DNA of 32,732 bases from an uncultured Paludibacter sp. (GTDB lineage: Bacteria > Bacteroidota > Bacteroidia > Bacteroidales > Paludibacteraceae), in assembly GCA_937897985.1 (NCBI GenBank), contig CALCBD010000003.1, positions 1-32,732 of the forward strand, given 5' to 3'. The notes beneath the pieces were generated by a model. The model saw only the letters and a program-made list of their open reading frames with translations. It made no database searches and had not been told where the DNA came from. The position numbers were made by a program, and so were the translations under genes. Position 1 is the first letter of the stretch; every line of letters begins with the position of its first letter. Shown here one piece after another: positions 23,475 to 30,164 of the stretch.

Positions 23475-23991
23475 TTTTTGAACGCAAATTACGCAAATGA
23501 ACGCAAATTTTTGTTCCTGTTTAAATTCAATTTTGAATGTAATTAATGGTCTTTTCTCATATTAGAGAAGACTTTTCTTCGAAACTCCGGTTTTTTACCA
23601 AAATTCAATAAATATCCAACTTCAACTGTAGTGGCTCTTAAATAATTTATTAATTGTTTTTCGTTTGCCTCACTTAATTCTGAATTTGCTTTTGTTTCAA
23701 GAATAAGACAACCTTCAACCAATAAATCGGCTCTGTATTCTCCTACAATCCTGTTGTTGTGATAAACATTAATGGGAGGTTCATATTCGCACTTAATTCC
23801 TGCATCTAATAATGCAAAATAAAGTGCCTTTTGATATACTTTTTCAAGAAATCCATATCCCAGATCGTTATAAACGCGGTAAAAAATCTTCAAAACTCTA
23901 TCAATAAGTTCTTTTGAAACTAATTCATCTGGTTCGTCAAATTTTTCCATGATTTATATTTGCGTTTATTTGCGTAATTTGCGTTCAAAAA
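23475..23991. mobile_element. GxxExxY-gene element with 33-bp terminal inverted repeats
   Basis: The left end (23475-23507, beginning TTTTTGAACGCAAATTACGC) and the right end (23959-23991, same sequence on the minus strand) match at 32 of 33 positions. Between them lies a single gene of the PDDEXK_3/GxxExxY family. The element begins 11 bp before the leuD start and ends one base past the leuC stop, so it occupies nearly the whole junction. No transposase and no obvious target duplication are seen. The ends are built from tandem AACGCAAAT-like blocks. Confidence 0.8.
23543..23950 (-). CDS. GxxExxY protein (PD-(D/E)xK nuclease fold)
   Basis: This 135-residue protein is of the GxxExxY (PDDEXK_3) family. 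The name motif is Gly33-Glu36-Tyr39 in GYGFLEKVYQKAL. The nuclease-type core reads GEYRADLLVEGCLILETKA, with Asp75 and Glu85-x-Lys87 as the metal and catalytic residues. The fold suggests DNA or RNA cleavage, but no member is well characterised to my knowledge. The gene lies inside a pair of 33-bp inverted repeats and interrupts the leuC-leuD junction, in the operon's direction. This argues for a small selfish or non-autonomous mobile unit rather than a leucine enzyme. Composition is more AT-rich than its neighbours. Confidence 0.9.
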   Translation of the reverse strand: MEKFDEPDELVSKELIDRVLKIFYRVYNDLGYGFLEKVYQKALYFALLDAGIKCEYEPPINVYHNNRIVGEYRADLLVEGCLILETKANSELSEANEKQLINYLRATTVEVGYLLNFGKKPEFRRKVFSNMRKDH

Positions 23992-23992
23992 A

Positions 23993-25453
23993 CTAAGAAC
24001 GGGGATCTGTTATTCGACCGGTTACAGCAGCCGCTGCTGCTACAAGCGGACCTGCCAGGATAGTGCGTGCACCTGGTCCCTGACGGCCTTCGAAGTTACG
24101 GTTGGATGTTGATACTGCATATTTTCCTGCAGGAACTTTATCATCGTTCATGGCCAGACAGGCTGAACATCCCGGTTGACGAAGTGCAAATCCTGCTTCG
24201 GTCAGGATATCGTACAATCCTTCTTCACGGATTTGTTTTTCTACCATCCAACTTCCGGGAACAAGCCATGCAGTCACATTATCAGCTTTCTTTTTACCTT
24301 TCACATAGTTGGCAAATACACGGAAATCCTCAATACGACCATTGGTACAACTACCCAGAAAAACGTAATCGATGGCTTTTCCTTCGAGTTTTTCGCCTGC
24401 TTTAAAGCCCATATATTCCAGTGATTTCTGATATGAAATGCGTCCGGCTTCGTCCACTGAATCAAGTGCAGGAATAGAATCGGTAATACCCATACCCATA
24501 CCCGGGTTTGTCCCATAGGTAATCATTGGCTGAATATCAGCAGCATCGAATACCAGTTCCAGATCGAATTTTGCACCTTCATCGGTTTTCAATGTTTTCC
24601 AGTAAGCTGATTTCTTATCCCATTCTTCACCTTTTGGCGCAAACTCACGTCCGTTCACATAATCGAAAGTTGTCTGGTCGGGGGCAATAAGACCGCCGCG
24701 GGCACCCATTTCGATGGAGAGATTACAAACAGTCATTCGTTCTTCCATGCTCATGTTGCGGATGGCTTCGCCGGCATATTCCACAAAGTAACCGGTTGCG
24801 CCACCTGTTGTAAGTTTCGAAATCATATAAAGAGCCAGGTCTTTGGCTGTGACTCCTTTTCCCAGTTTTCCGTTGAAAGTGATGCGCATGGTTTTCGGAC
24901 GGCTTTGAAGGATACATTGTGTAGCCAGTACCATTTCCACCTCGCTGGTGCCGATACCGAAGGCGATGGCACCAAAGGCACCATGAGTCGAAGTATGGCT
25001 GTCGCCGCAAACAATGGTCATGCCGGGCTGGGTAAAACCGTTTTCGGGTCCGATGATGTGAACCACACCGTTTTTGATATGTCCCAGAGGATAAAACAGC
25101 GGCATATTGAATTCATTTGCATTTTTGGCAAATGTATCCAGCTGGTTACGTGAAACCGGATCCTTAACCGGCTGATCCTGATCAATAGTAGGAGTATTGT
25201 GGTCGGCAGTCATTGTGGTTTGATCCGGACGGAAAACTTTCAGACCTCTTGCACGAAGTCCGTTAAAAGCCTGAGGACTTGTTACTTCGTGACAGAAATG
25301 CCGGTCGATGTACAATTGGGTCGGTCCGTTTTCGACCGATGATACCACGTGAGCATCCCAGATTTTGTCAAAGAGCGTTGCCCCCTGGCCTCCCGAAGAG
25401 GGAGTTGTGGAGCGTTTATCAAAATTTTCTGAATTATTCATTGTTTTATTCAA
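23993..25453 (-). CDS. leuC: 3-Isopropylmalate dehydratase large subunit
   Basis: This 486-residue aconitase-family enzyme binds a [4Fe-4S] cluster through the Cys in VFLGSCTNGRIEDF and the two in QPGCSACLAMN. TLFDKIWDAHVV, normally found near the N-terminus, begins only at about residue 26. The extra ~25 residues (including RSTTPSSGGQGA) are encoded by a G/C-run repeat (25381-25413) inserted in frame at the 5' end. The ATG at 25453 and one four codons later (25441) are both possible starts. The gene follows leuA after 85 bp and is separated from leuD by the GxxExxY element. It is otherwise complete, with motifs such as VCGDSHTSTHGAFGAIAFGIG. Confidence 0.96.
   Translation of the reverse strand: MNKTMNNSENFDKRSTTPSSGGQGATLFDKIWDAHVVSSVENGPTQLYIDRHFCHEVTSPQAFNGLRARGLKVFRPDQTTMTADHNTPTIDQDQPVKDPVSRNQLDTFAKNANEFNMPLFYPLGHIKNGVVHIIGPENGFTQPGMTIVCGDSHTSTHGAFGAIAFGIGTSEVEMVLATQCILQSRPKTMRITFNGKLGKGVTAKDLALYMISKLTTGGATGYFVEYAGEAIRNMSMEERMTVCNLSIEMGARGGLIAPDQTTFDYVNGREFAPKGEEWDKKSAYWKTLKTDEGAKFDLELVFDAADIQPMITYGTNPGMGMGITDSIPALDSVDEAGRISYQKSLEYMGFKAGEKLEGKAIDYVFLGSCTNGRIEDFRVFANYVKGKKKADNVTAWLVPGSWMVEKQIREEGLYDILTEAGFALRQPGCSACLAMNDDKVPAGKYAVSTSNRNFEGRQGPGARTILAGPLVAAAAAVTGRITDPRS
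25381..25413. repeat. G/C-run repeat inside the leuC 5' coding region
   Basis: CCCCCTGGCCTCCC-GAAGA-GGGAG with flanking TTGTGGAGCG has the wording of a dispersed Bacteroidota repeat. It contains the hairpin CTCCC/GGGAG and is read in frame as part of the LeuC N-terminal extension. Confidence 0.7.
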
Positions 25454-25506
25454 TTTATTTTCTGCAATTTATTTGTGTTTAAAAAACTTTATTCATACTC
25501 AATATT

Positions 25507-25532
25507 CCCCTTTCAGGGGGTTAGGGGGCAGG
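25507..25532. repeat. G/C-run repeat between leuA and leuC
   Basis: CCCC-TTTCA-GGGGG followed by TTAGGGGGCAGG, 10 bp past the leuA stop. Same family and orientation as 6351-6375. Confidence 0.8.
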
Positions 25533-25538
25533 TTATCT

Positions 25539-27032
25539 TTACTTCACAAACTGATTGATAGCATTGATATATGCTTCAACAGATGCTGCGACAATATCGG
25601 TATTGGCACCGAAACCATAATAAACGATACCTGCATGTTCAACCTGCATGTGAACTTTACCAACATCGTCGCTGCCCTTGCTTATGGCCTGAATGGTAAA
25701 TTCCTGTAAAGTCATGGTGCGGTTGATGATTTTTTTCAAAGCTTTAATGGCTGCATCAACAGGACCGTTGCCCGAAGCCGCTGCTTCAAATTTTTCACCG
25801 GCAATGATCAGACCTATACTTGCCACCGACTGAACGCCAACGCCGGAGGTAACCTGTAAGAAGTCAAGTTTAATGCGTTGTTTTTCAGAACGTTCTTTGC
25901 CTGCAAGCACCAAAACATCGTCATCGTTGATGTCCTTCTTTTTGTCGGCTAATTTAAGAAATTCTTCGTAAATTTTATCTAATTGGTCGCCTTCCACTTC
26001 AACGCCGAGAATACTTAACCGGTGTTTCAGTGCAGCACGGCCACTGCGGGCGGTAAGAACGATAGAATTTTTATCAATTCCCACATCGGTCGGGTCCATG
26101 ATTTCGTAACTTTCGCGGTTTTTCAATACACCATCCTGATGTATGCCCGACGAATGAGCAAATGCATTGCGACCAACCACAGCTTTGTTCGGCTGAACCG
26201 GCATGTTCATCAGGCTCGATACCAGCCGGCTTGTTGAATAAATCTTCTGGGTGTTGATATTTGTTTCTATTCCGAGATTTTTATGGCATTTCAATATCAT
26301 TGCTATTTCTTCCAGCGAAGTATTTCCCGCACGTTCGCCGATGCCATTAATAGTGACTTCGACCTGACGGGCACCGTTTTGAATTCCGGCCATCGTATTG
26401 GCTGTAGCCATTCCGAGATCGTTGTGACAGTGGGTTGATATTACTGCATTGTGGATGCCATTCACATTTTCCATCAGGAATTTAATTTTCTCACCATATT
26501 GCCATGGCAGACAGTATCCGGTGGTGTCGGGGATATTGACAACAGTTGCACCTGCCCTGATCACCGCTTCCACCACTTTTGCCAGGTATACATTATCCGT
26601 TCGGCCAGCATCTTCGCAATAAAATTCGACGTCTTCGACATATTTTTTTGCATGTTTTACCGCTGTTACAGCACGTTCCAGAATTTCTTCCTGCGTAGAA
26701 TTGAATTTATGTTTAATATGAAATTCGGAAGTGCCGATTCCTGTGTGAATGCGTTTATTTTTGGCAAATTTAAGTGCTTCGGCTGCAACATCAATGTCTT
26801 TTTGTACTCCGCGGGTCAGGGCGCAGATTGTTGGCCAGGTTACGGCTTTCGAGATTTCAACCACAGAGTTAAAATCGCCCGGACTTGAAATCGGAAATCC
26901 TGCTTCAATTACATCTACTCCCAAAGTTTCGAGGGCTTTTGCCACCTGAATTTTCTCAATGGTGTTCAACTGGCATCCGGGAACCTGTTCGCCGTCGCGT
27001 AATGTAGTGTCAAAAATAAATAATCTGTCCAT
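25539..27032 (-). CDS. leuA: 2-Isopropylmalate synthase
   Basis: This 497-residue enzyme condenses acetyl-CoA with 2-oxoisovalerate, the committed step to leucine. The TIM barrel shows FDTTLRDGEQVPGCQL at the N-terminus, ISTHCHNDLGMATANTMAGI (metal site HxH...N) and NGIGERAGNTSLEE. The C-terminal LeuA allosteric domain (about 370-495, VQSVASIGLIIAGEKFEAAASGNGPVDAAIKAL) is where leucine binds in known enzymes. It is the first structural gene of the operon, behind a leader peptide and attenuator terminator, so it is controlled both by leucine feedback and by transcription attenuation. Two G/C-run repeats lie between the attenuator and this start. Confidence 0.97.
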   Translation of the reverse strand: MDRLFIFDTTLRDGEQVPGCQLNTIEKIQVAKALETLGVDVIEAGFPISSPGDFNSVVEISKAVTWPTICALTRGVQKDIDVAAEALKFAKNKRIHTGIGTSEFHIKHKFNSTQEEILERAVTAVKHAKKYVEDVEFYCEDAGRTDNVYLAKVVEAVIRAGATVVNIPDTTGYCLPWQYGEKIKFLMENVNGIHNAVISTHCHNDLGMATANTMAGIQNGARQVEVTINGIGERAGNTSLEEIAMILKCHKNLGIETNINTQKIYSTSRLVSSLMNMPVQPNKAVVGRNAFAHSSGIHQDGVLKNRESYEIMDPTDVGIDKNSIVLTARSGRAALKHRLSILGVEVEGDQLDKIYEEFLKLADKKKDINDDDVLVLAGKERSEKQRIKLDFLQVTSGVGVQSVASIGLIIAGEKFEAAASGNGPVDAAIKALKKIINRTMTLQEFTIQAISKGSDDVGKVHMQVEHAGIVYYGFGANTDIVAASVEAYINAINQFVK

Positions 27033-27038
27033 AAAGTT

Positions 27039-27149
27039 GCCCTCTAACCCCCTGAAGGGGGAACCGAGAGGGTTTCGGCTTTTATAGTTCTGTATAAAAT
27101 TAAGTTCATTTTTGCTCCCTTATTCCCTCTTCAGGGGTCGGGGTGGGCT
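27039..27149. repeat. Pair of inverted G/C-run repeats in the leuA leader
   Basis: One copy (27039-27062, CCCTCTAACCCCC-TGAA-GGGGG) and a second in opposite orientation (27124-27149, CCCTCTTCAGGGG...GGGGTGGGC) enclose about 60 bp. They lie between the attenuator terminator and the leuA start and could base-pair with each other. Confidence 0.75.
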
Positions 27150-27156
27150 ATTAAAA

Positions 27157-27230
27157 AAAGCCTTCCGCACCGTAGTGAGAAAGGCTTTATATTATACGTT
27201 GTATTAACCACATACCAAACTCACTTCTAC
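27157..27230 (-). promoter_or_regulatory. Attenuator of the leu operon (terminator plus antiterminator)
   Basis: Terminator: AAAGCCTT (27181-27188, minus-strand reading) pairs with AAGGCTTT (27157-27164) and runs into TTTTTTT. Antiterminator: GTAGAAGTGAGTTTGG (27215-27230), which overlaps the leader stop codon, can pair AGTGAG with CTCACT inside the terminator hairpin, and GG with the CC of its 5' arm. A ribosome that finishes the leader would cover the antiterminator strand and allow termination. One stalled at the Leu/Ile codons would leave it free. This is the layout of classical amino-acid attenuation. Confidence 0.85.
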
Positions 27231-27289
27231 CTGTTTCGCAAGAGAATAATAATACCGAGTAGGAGAGTATGCAGAAAATTGTTGTTCAT
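27227..27289 (-). CDS. Leader peptide of the leu operon (Leu/Ile-rich)
   Basis: A 20-codon open frame encodes MNNNFLHTLLLGIIILLRNR, ending in TAG at 27227-27229. Six Leu and three Ile codons occur, nine of the 12 positions from residue 6 to 17, as runs Leu-Leu-Leu, Ile-Ile-Ile and Leu-Leu. It begins about 15-20 nt after the expected transcription start and is followed by an antiterminator/terminator pair. Such peptides act only through ribosome stalling when the charged tRNA is scarce. Leu codons CTC, CTA, CTC and CTC, TTG include rarer types, which would sharpen the response. The Ile run fits an operon that also makes the isoleucine precursor through citramalate. Confidence 0.88.
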   Translation of the reverse strand: MNNNFLHTLLLGIIILLRNR

Positions 27290-27311
27290 TGCTGTTTTTT
27301 TTATTTCGATG

Positions 27312-27342
27312 CAAAGGTACATTAATTTTTGATTAAAACAAA
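27312..27342 (-). promoter_or_regulatory. Promoter of the leu operon
   Basis: On the minus strand TTTG (27339-27342), a 19-nt spacer and TACCTTTG (27312-27319) match the Bacteroidota consensus TTTG-N19-TAnnTTTG exactly. Transcription should start near 27305, just before the leader peptide. Confidence 0.9.
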
Positions 27343-27697
27343 CGAAAATGAAAATATTTTCATTATTTTTCTTTCAATTCAGTATTTTTGTTGGCTAAAA
27401 TACTATATTTTAATAACCGAAAGTACATTTGGTGAATTTAATTTTCTCTTTCCGGAACTTCCGCTCCATACCATGACTTATTTTTTTCGAAAATCAGGGA
27501 CGTTCAAACCCGTTCCTTCGTTGCTCAAAAAAGTCAGTTCCCTATAGAATTTAAATTATCATTGAAACATTAATCAGGTGATGATTACAAATCCATGATA
27601 ATCAGCTGTATCCGCGTCCGTCAGTGTTATGTTTACATAAAAAAAAGCTGCATTTTTTTCTTACGAATCCCTGATTGCACTAAGGGTTTTAAGATTG
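27343..27697. other. Intergenic region, no gene seen
   Basis: AT-rich spacer between the leu promoter and the end of pabC, both on the minus strand. A weak hairpin (ACCCT/AGGGAT) lies just past the pabC stop (about 27668-27690) without a clear T run. Nothing else is supported. Confidence 0.5.
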
Positions 27698-28294
27698 TCA
27701 GAACAAGATATTTTCAGTACTTAACTCAATTTCTCCAAACTCAGTCATTGCATTAAACAATCTGATCGATTGAAAGTTCGGGATTTCGTCCGGCCTGATA
27801 TCAATTTCAGTGATTTTCTTTTCGATAAGCAACTGAGCCCGGTTAGTTCCGTATATCAAAGGCTTTGCCGGAGTATACCATTGATTATCTTTCAGTAAAG
27901 CAATGTTCGAATAGGAAGTGTCGGTGAGCAGACCATTTTTTATTAACAGTACATCGTCGCAGTTTCCCCGTTGGGCGAATGCTTCATTCAGCAGACGTCT
28001 GTCCTCCGTTTTGTAAGCCATGCTTTCCATTGTTGTTTCAACCGTTTTCAATGTTGAAATTCTGCGGATTGTATAGGGAGAGATGTCAATTTGTATGACT
28101 TCGTTGTCGAACACAATTCTGCATTTGTGGATGCCGGTTGCCGGAATTTCGACCTGTTGCAGAATTTTCGTTAACTGAAAGGCTTCCGTGTCGGGGAAAA
28201 AGTCGCTAAAAACCCTGCCAACCCTTTCCTGATGCAAATTTAATCGGCGGAATTCGCCCTTATTAAGCTGAATGGATTCAATGAACCGGTACAT
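27698..28294 (-). CDS. pabC: Aminodeoxychorismate lyase-like class IV aminotransferase
   Basis: This 198-residue PLP enzyme of fold type IV releases pyruvate from aminodeoxychorismate to give p-aminobenzoate for folate. It is shorter than E. coli PabC (269 residues), as is usual for Bacteroidota members. Visible are KCRIVFDNEVIQIDISPY, AYKTEDR (the probable PLP lysine), NCDDVLLIKNGLLTDTSYSNIALL and the cofactor-phosphate loop PLIYGTNRAQLL. Its start overlaps the end of pabB by 17 bp, so the two are translationally coupled, which supports the pathway assignment over other class IV aminotransferases. Confidence 0.88.
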   Translation of the reverse strand: MYRFIESIQLNKGEFRRLNLHQERVGRVFSDFFPDTEAFQLTKILQQVEIPATGIHKCRIVFDNEVIQIDISPYTIRRISTLKTVETTMESMAYKTEDRRLLNEAFAQRGNCDDVLLIKNGLLTDTSYSNIALLKDNQWYTPAKPLIYGTNRAQLLIEKKITEIDIRPDEIPNFQSIRLFNAMTEFGEIELSTENILF

Positions 28295-29276
28295 ATACTT
28301 TCTGAATTAGTTCTTCGTATTCTTTATTGACGTCGCTTTGCGAAGTAATGCCTCCGCCGCTTTTGAAAATCAGTTCATCGCCCTGTTGTTCAATAAATCT
28401 GATCATTACTGCCGAATCGAGATTTTTACCATCGAAATAGCCGAAAATTCCGGTGTAAAAACCGCGTTCATATTTTTCGGCAATATCAATGATCCCGAGC
28501 GTTTTGGGCTTGGGTGCGCCGCTGATCGAACCTGCAGGAATCAGCGACATTAAAATATCACCCGTTGTATGTATTTTATTCTCAGGAAGATCTGCGGTGA
28601 TTTCGGAACTTACCTGAAGTAATTCTCCTTTGTTGGTTGATATTTTTTCGACGTACCGATAGCGTGATACTTTTACATTTTCGGCAACGATGCTCAAATC
28701 ATTGCGTATCAAATCCACAATAGTAGCATGTTCGGCTTTTTCCTTGGGGTCGTTTAAAATTAATTCTTCCGCTTTGGGTATTGAAGCATCGATAGTTCCT
28801 TTCATCGGGAAGGCTGAAATTTTGCCGTTCCGGATTTGAATAAAGCTTTCGGGCGACAAAACAACAAATTTATCTTTTAACCATAATTTATATTTAGCCC
28901 TTCCACGATTGAAAATACCGGGCAGTGAAAGGTTGGTTTTCAGTCTGGTAGGTTGAGTAAGGTTGACTAAAAATGAATTACCCGAGTGAATTTGCTCCTG
29001 TACATATTCGAATTTTTTCCGGTACAGGTCAAATGAAACAGGAAAAGTTTCCCACACAAACGGTTCCTGCGGACTATTCGCCTCGGAATAATTCTGATGT
29101 TGTTCGATTTTATAACGAATATATTCGGGGTTCAATTCCTTTTCGGTAATTACGTATCCTTCGGTTGCCCTGTAGTTGATGATAAACAGAAAAGGAGACC
29201 CCAATGCCGACAGCCGGTTGATTTCCGACCTTAATTGATAAGAATTCAGCAGGGGATATGGAAAATCAATGAACAT
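28278..29276 (-). CDS. pabB: Aminodeoxychorismate synthase component I
   Basis: This 332-residue chorismate-binding enzyme aminates chorismate to 4-amino-4-deoxychorismate. Catalytic motifs are FPMKGTIDASIPKAEE (the PIKGT-type motif with the nucleophilic Lys that marks PabB rather than TrpE), DLIRNDLSIVAENVKV, the LIPAGSISGAPKPKT loop, and GFYTGIFGYFDG. It is shorter than E. coli PabB because the N-terminal tryptophan-site domain is reduced, a form common in the phylum. No glutaminase (PabA) gene lies nearby. The amidotransferase may be shared with TrpG elsewhere, or ammonia may be used. pabC follows with an overlap. Confidence 0.94.
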   Translation of the reverse strand: MFIDFPYPLLNSYQLRSEINRLSALGSPFLFIINYRATEGYVITEKELNPEYIRYKIEQHQNYSEANSPQEPFVWETFPVSFDLYRKKFEYVQEQIHSGNSFLVNLTQPTRLKTNLSLPGIFNRGRAKYKLWLKDKFVVLSPESFIQIRNGKISAFPMKGTIDASIPKAEELILNDPKEKAEHATIVDLIRNDLSIVAENVKVSRYRYVEKISTNKGELLQVSSEITADLPENKIHTTGDILMSLIPAGSISGAPKPKTLGIIDIAEKYERGFYTGIFGYFDGKNLDSAVMIRFIEQQGDELIFKSGGGITSQSDVNKEYEELIQKVYVPVH

Positions 29277-29298
29277 CGGGAACTGTATTTTTTACCCG

Positions 29299-29306
29299 CA
29301 AAGGTA
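29299..29306 (-). promoter_or_regulatory. pabBC promoter -7 element
   Basis: TACCTTTG on the minus strand matches TAnnTTTG, 23 nt before the pabB start; the -33 element is unclear. Confidence 0.55.
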
Positions 29307-29380
29307 GAAAAAATTTGAAAAACCGGCATTTAGTAATCAGAATAAAATAATATCGTAAAATTCAGGTAAAATACAGTTCC

Positions 29381-29475
29381 GAACGCAAAGGCGCAAAGGC
29401 GCAAAGTAGCTACGACACCAAGAAAACGTTTGAAAGGTTAACATAGCGCCTTACTGTCATAGTGCCTTCTCGTTC
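29381..29475. repeat. Degenerate inverted repeat with CGCAAAGG blocks
   Basis: The left arm is GAACGCAAAGGCGCAAAGG and continues CGCAAAG to about 29406. The right arm (about 29442-29475) ends GTGCCTTCTCGTTC and is its imperfect complement. It looks like a decayed palindromic or MITE-like repeat. A small palindrome CCGGTA-CTTAA-TACCGG follows at 29500-29516. Confidence 0.6.
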
Positions 29476-29709
29476 AAAAAATACGACAATCTTTCTTAAC
29501 CGGTACTTAATACCGGCTAAGGCTGCCGGGCTCTCCGGATTTTCTATCGCAAAACTGCACCAACATAAATTGCATTGATGCGACTACCACCACCTTCAGC
29601 TTATTAAAATGATAATCTATCCCTGAGAATGTAAAAAAAAATCGTTATTGGTTGTTAAATTAAAAAAACTTTAATAACTTTACGGCTTTATTATAAGGGA
29701 TTTAAAACA

Positions 29710-29958
29710 AAGGAGTGGTGGTTTGAAGGCGAAAATGGAAGAAAGTATGCGGATAGTAGCATTTACAGGATTTATGAAACGGCATTGTGCAATGCTAAAA
29801 TAAAGAAAAGGTTTCTATACACAGTCTGCGGCATACATTTGAAACCCATTTACCTGAAATACGGAACAGATTTAAGATATGTTCAAAGTTTATCAGGTCA
29901 TTCAAGTTCAAAAACAACAGACCCGATAGCTATCAGGATATACACATATTACAAATAA
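29710..29958 (+). pseudogene. Decayed C-terminal fragment of a tyrosine recombinase
   Basis: Translation from 29710 gives KEWWFEGENGRKYADSSIYRIYETAL, then GTDLRYVQSLSGHSSSKTT, then IYTYYK and a stop. These are the end of the catalytic domain of XerC/D-type integrases: the GHSSSKTT box with its His, and the region of the nucleophilic Tyr. The HxLRH block is missing in this frame but is found in another frame at 29826-29858 (LRHTFETHLPE), so at least two frameshifts flank it. About 15 extra bases (CCGATAGCTATCAGG, 29922-29936) also split the segment before the terminal Tyr. The N-terminal part of the gene is absent. It marks an old integration site at the border of the accessory region. Confidence 0.8.
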
Positions 29959-30093
29959 AGGTTTTGATCAAATAAAAAATCCATTGGACAAACCCGACAT
30001 CTAAGATTGTTGGTAAATTGGATATGTGCGACAATATAAATTTACGACCAAAATATATAAAATTAAATATCAATACATTAGCAAAAACACAAA

Positions 30094-30147
30094 CTAACAT
30101 AAATGCGAAATAAGTGCGACAGCGTCGCATATACACAGATGTTATAG
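30094..30147 (+). other. attC-like imperfect hairpin before rmuC
   Basis: CTAACAT (30094-30100) pairs with ATGTTATAG (30139-30147) with one extra base. A central unpaired stretch is capped by the perfect stem TGCGAC-AGC-GTCGCA (30115-30129). An outer pair with a bulged base plus a terminal stem recalls integron recombination sites, but the core does not fit the strict GTTRRRY consensus. It lies 18 bp before the rmuC start. Confidence 0.35.
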
Positions 30148-30164
30148 CCAATATTAAAAAAAAT

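Noticed and set aside
30111..30135. Group II intron 5' end (GTGCGAC)
   Set aside because: The first bases match, but no following domain structure, no reverse transcriptase and no intron 3' end are visible; a simple hairpin explains it better.
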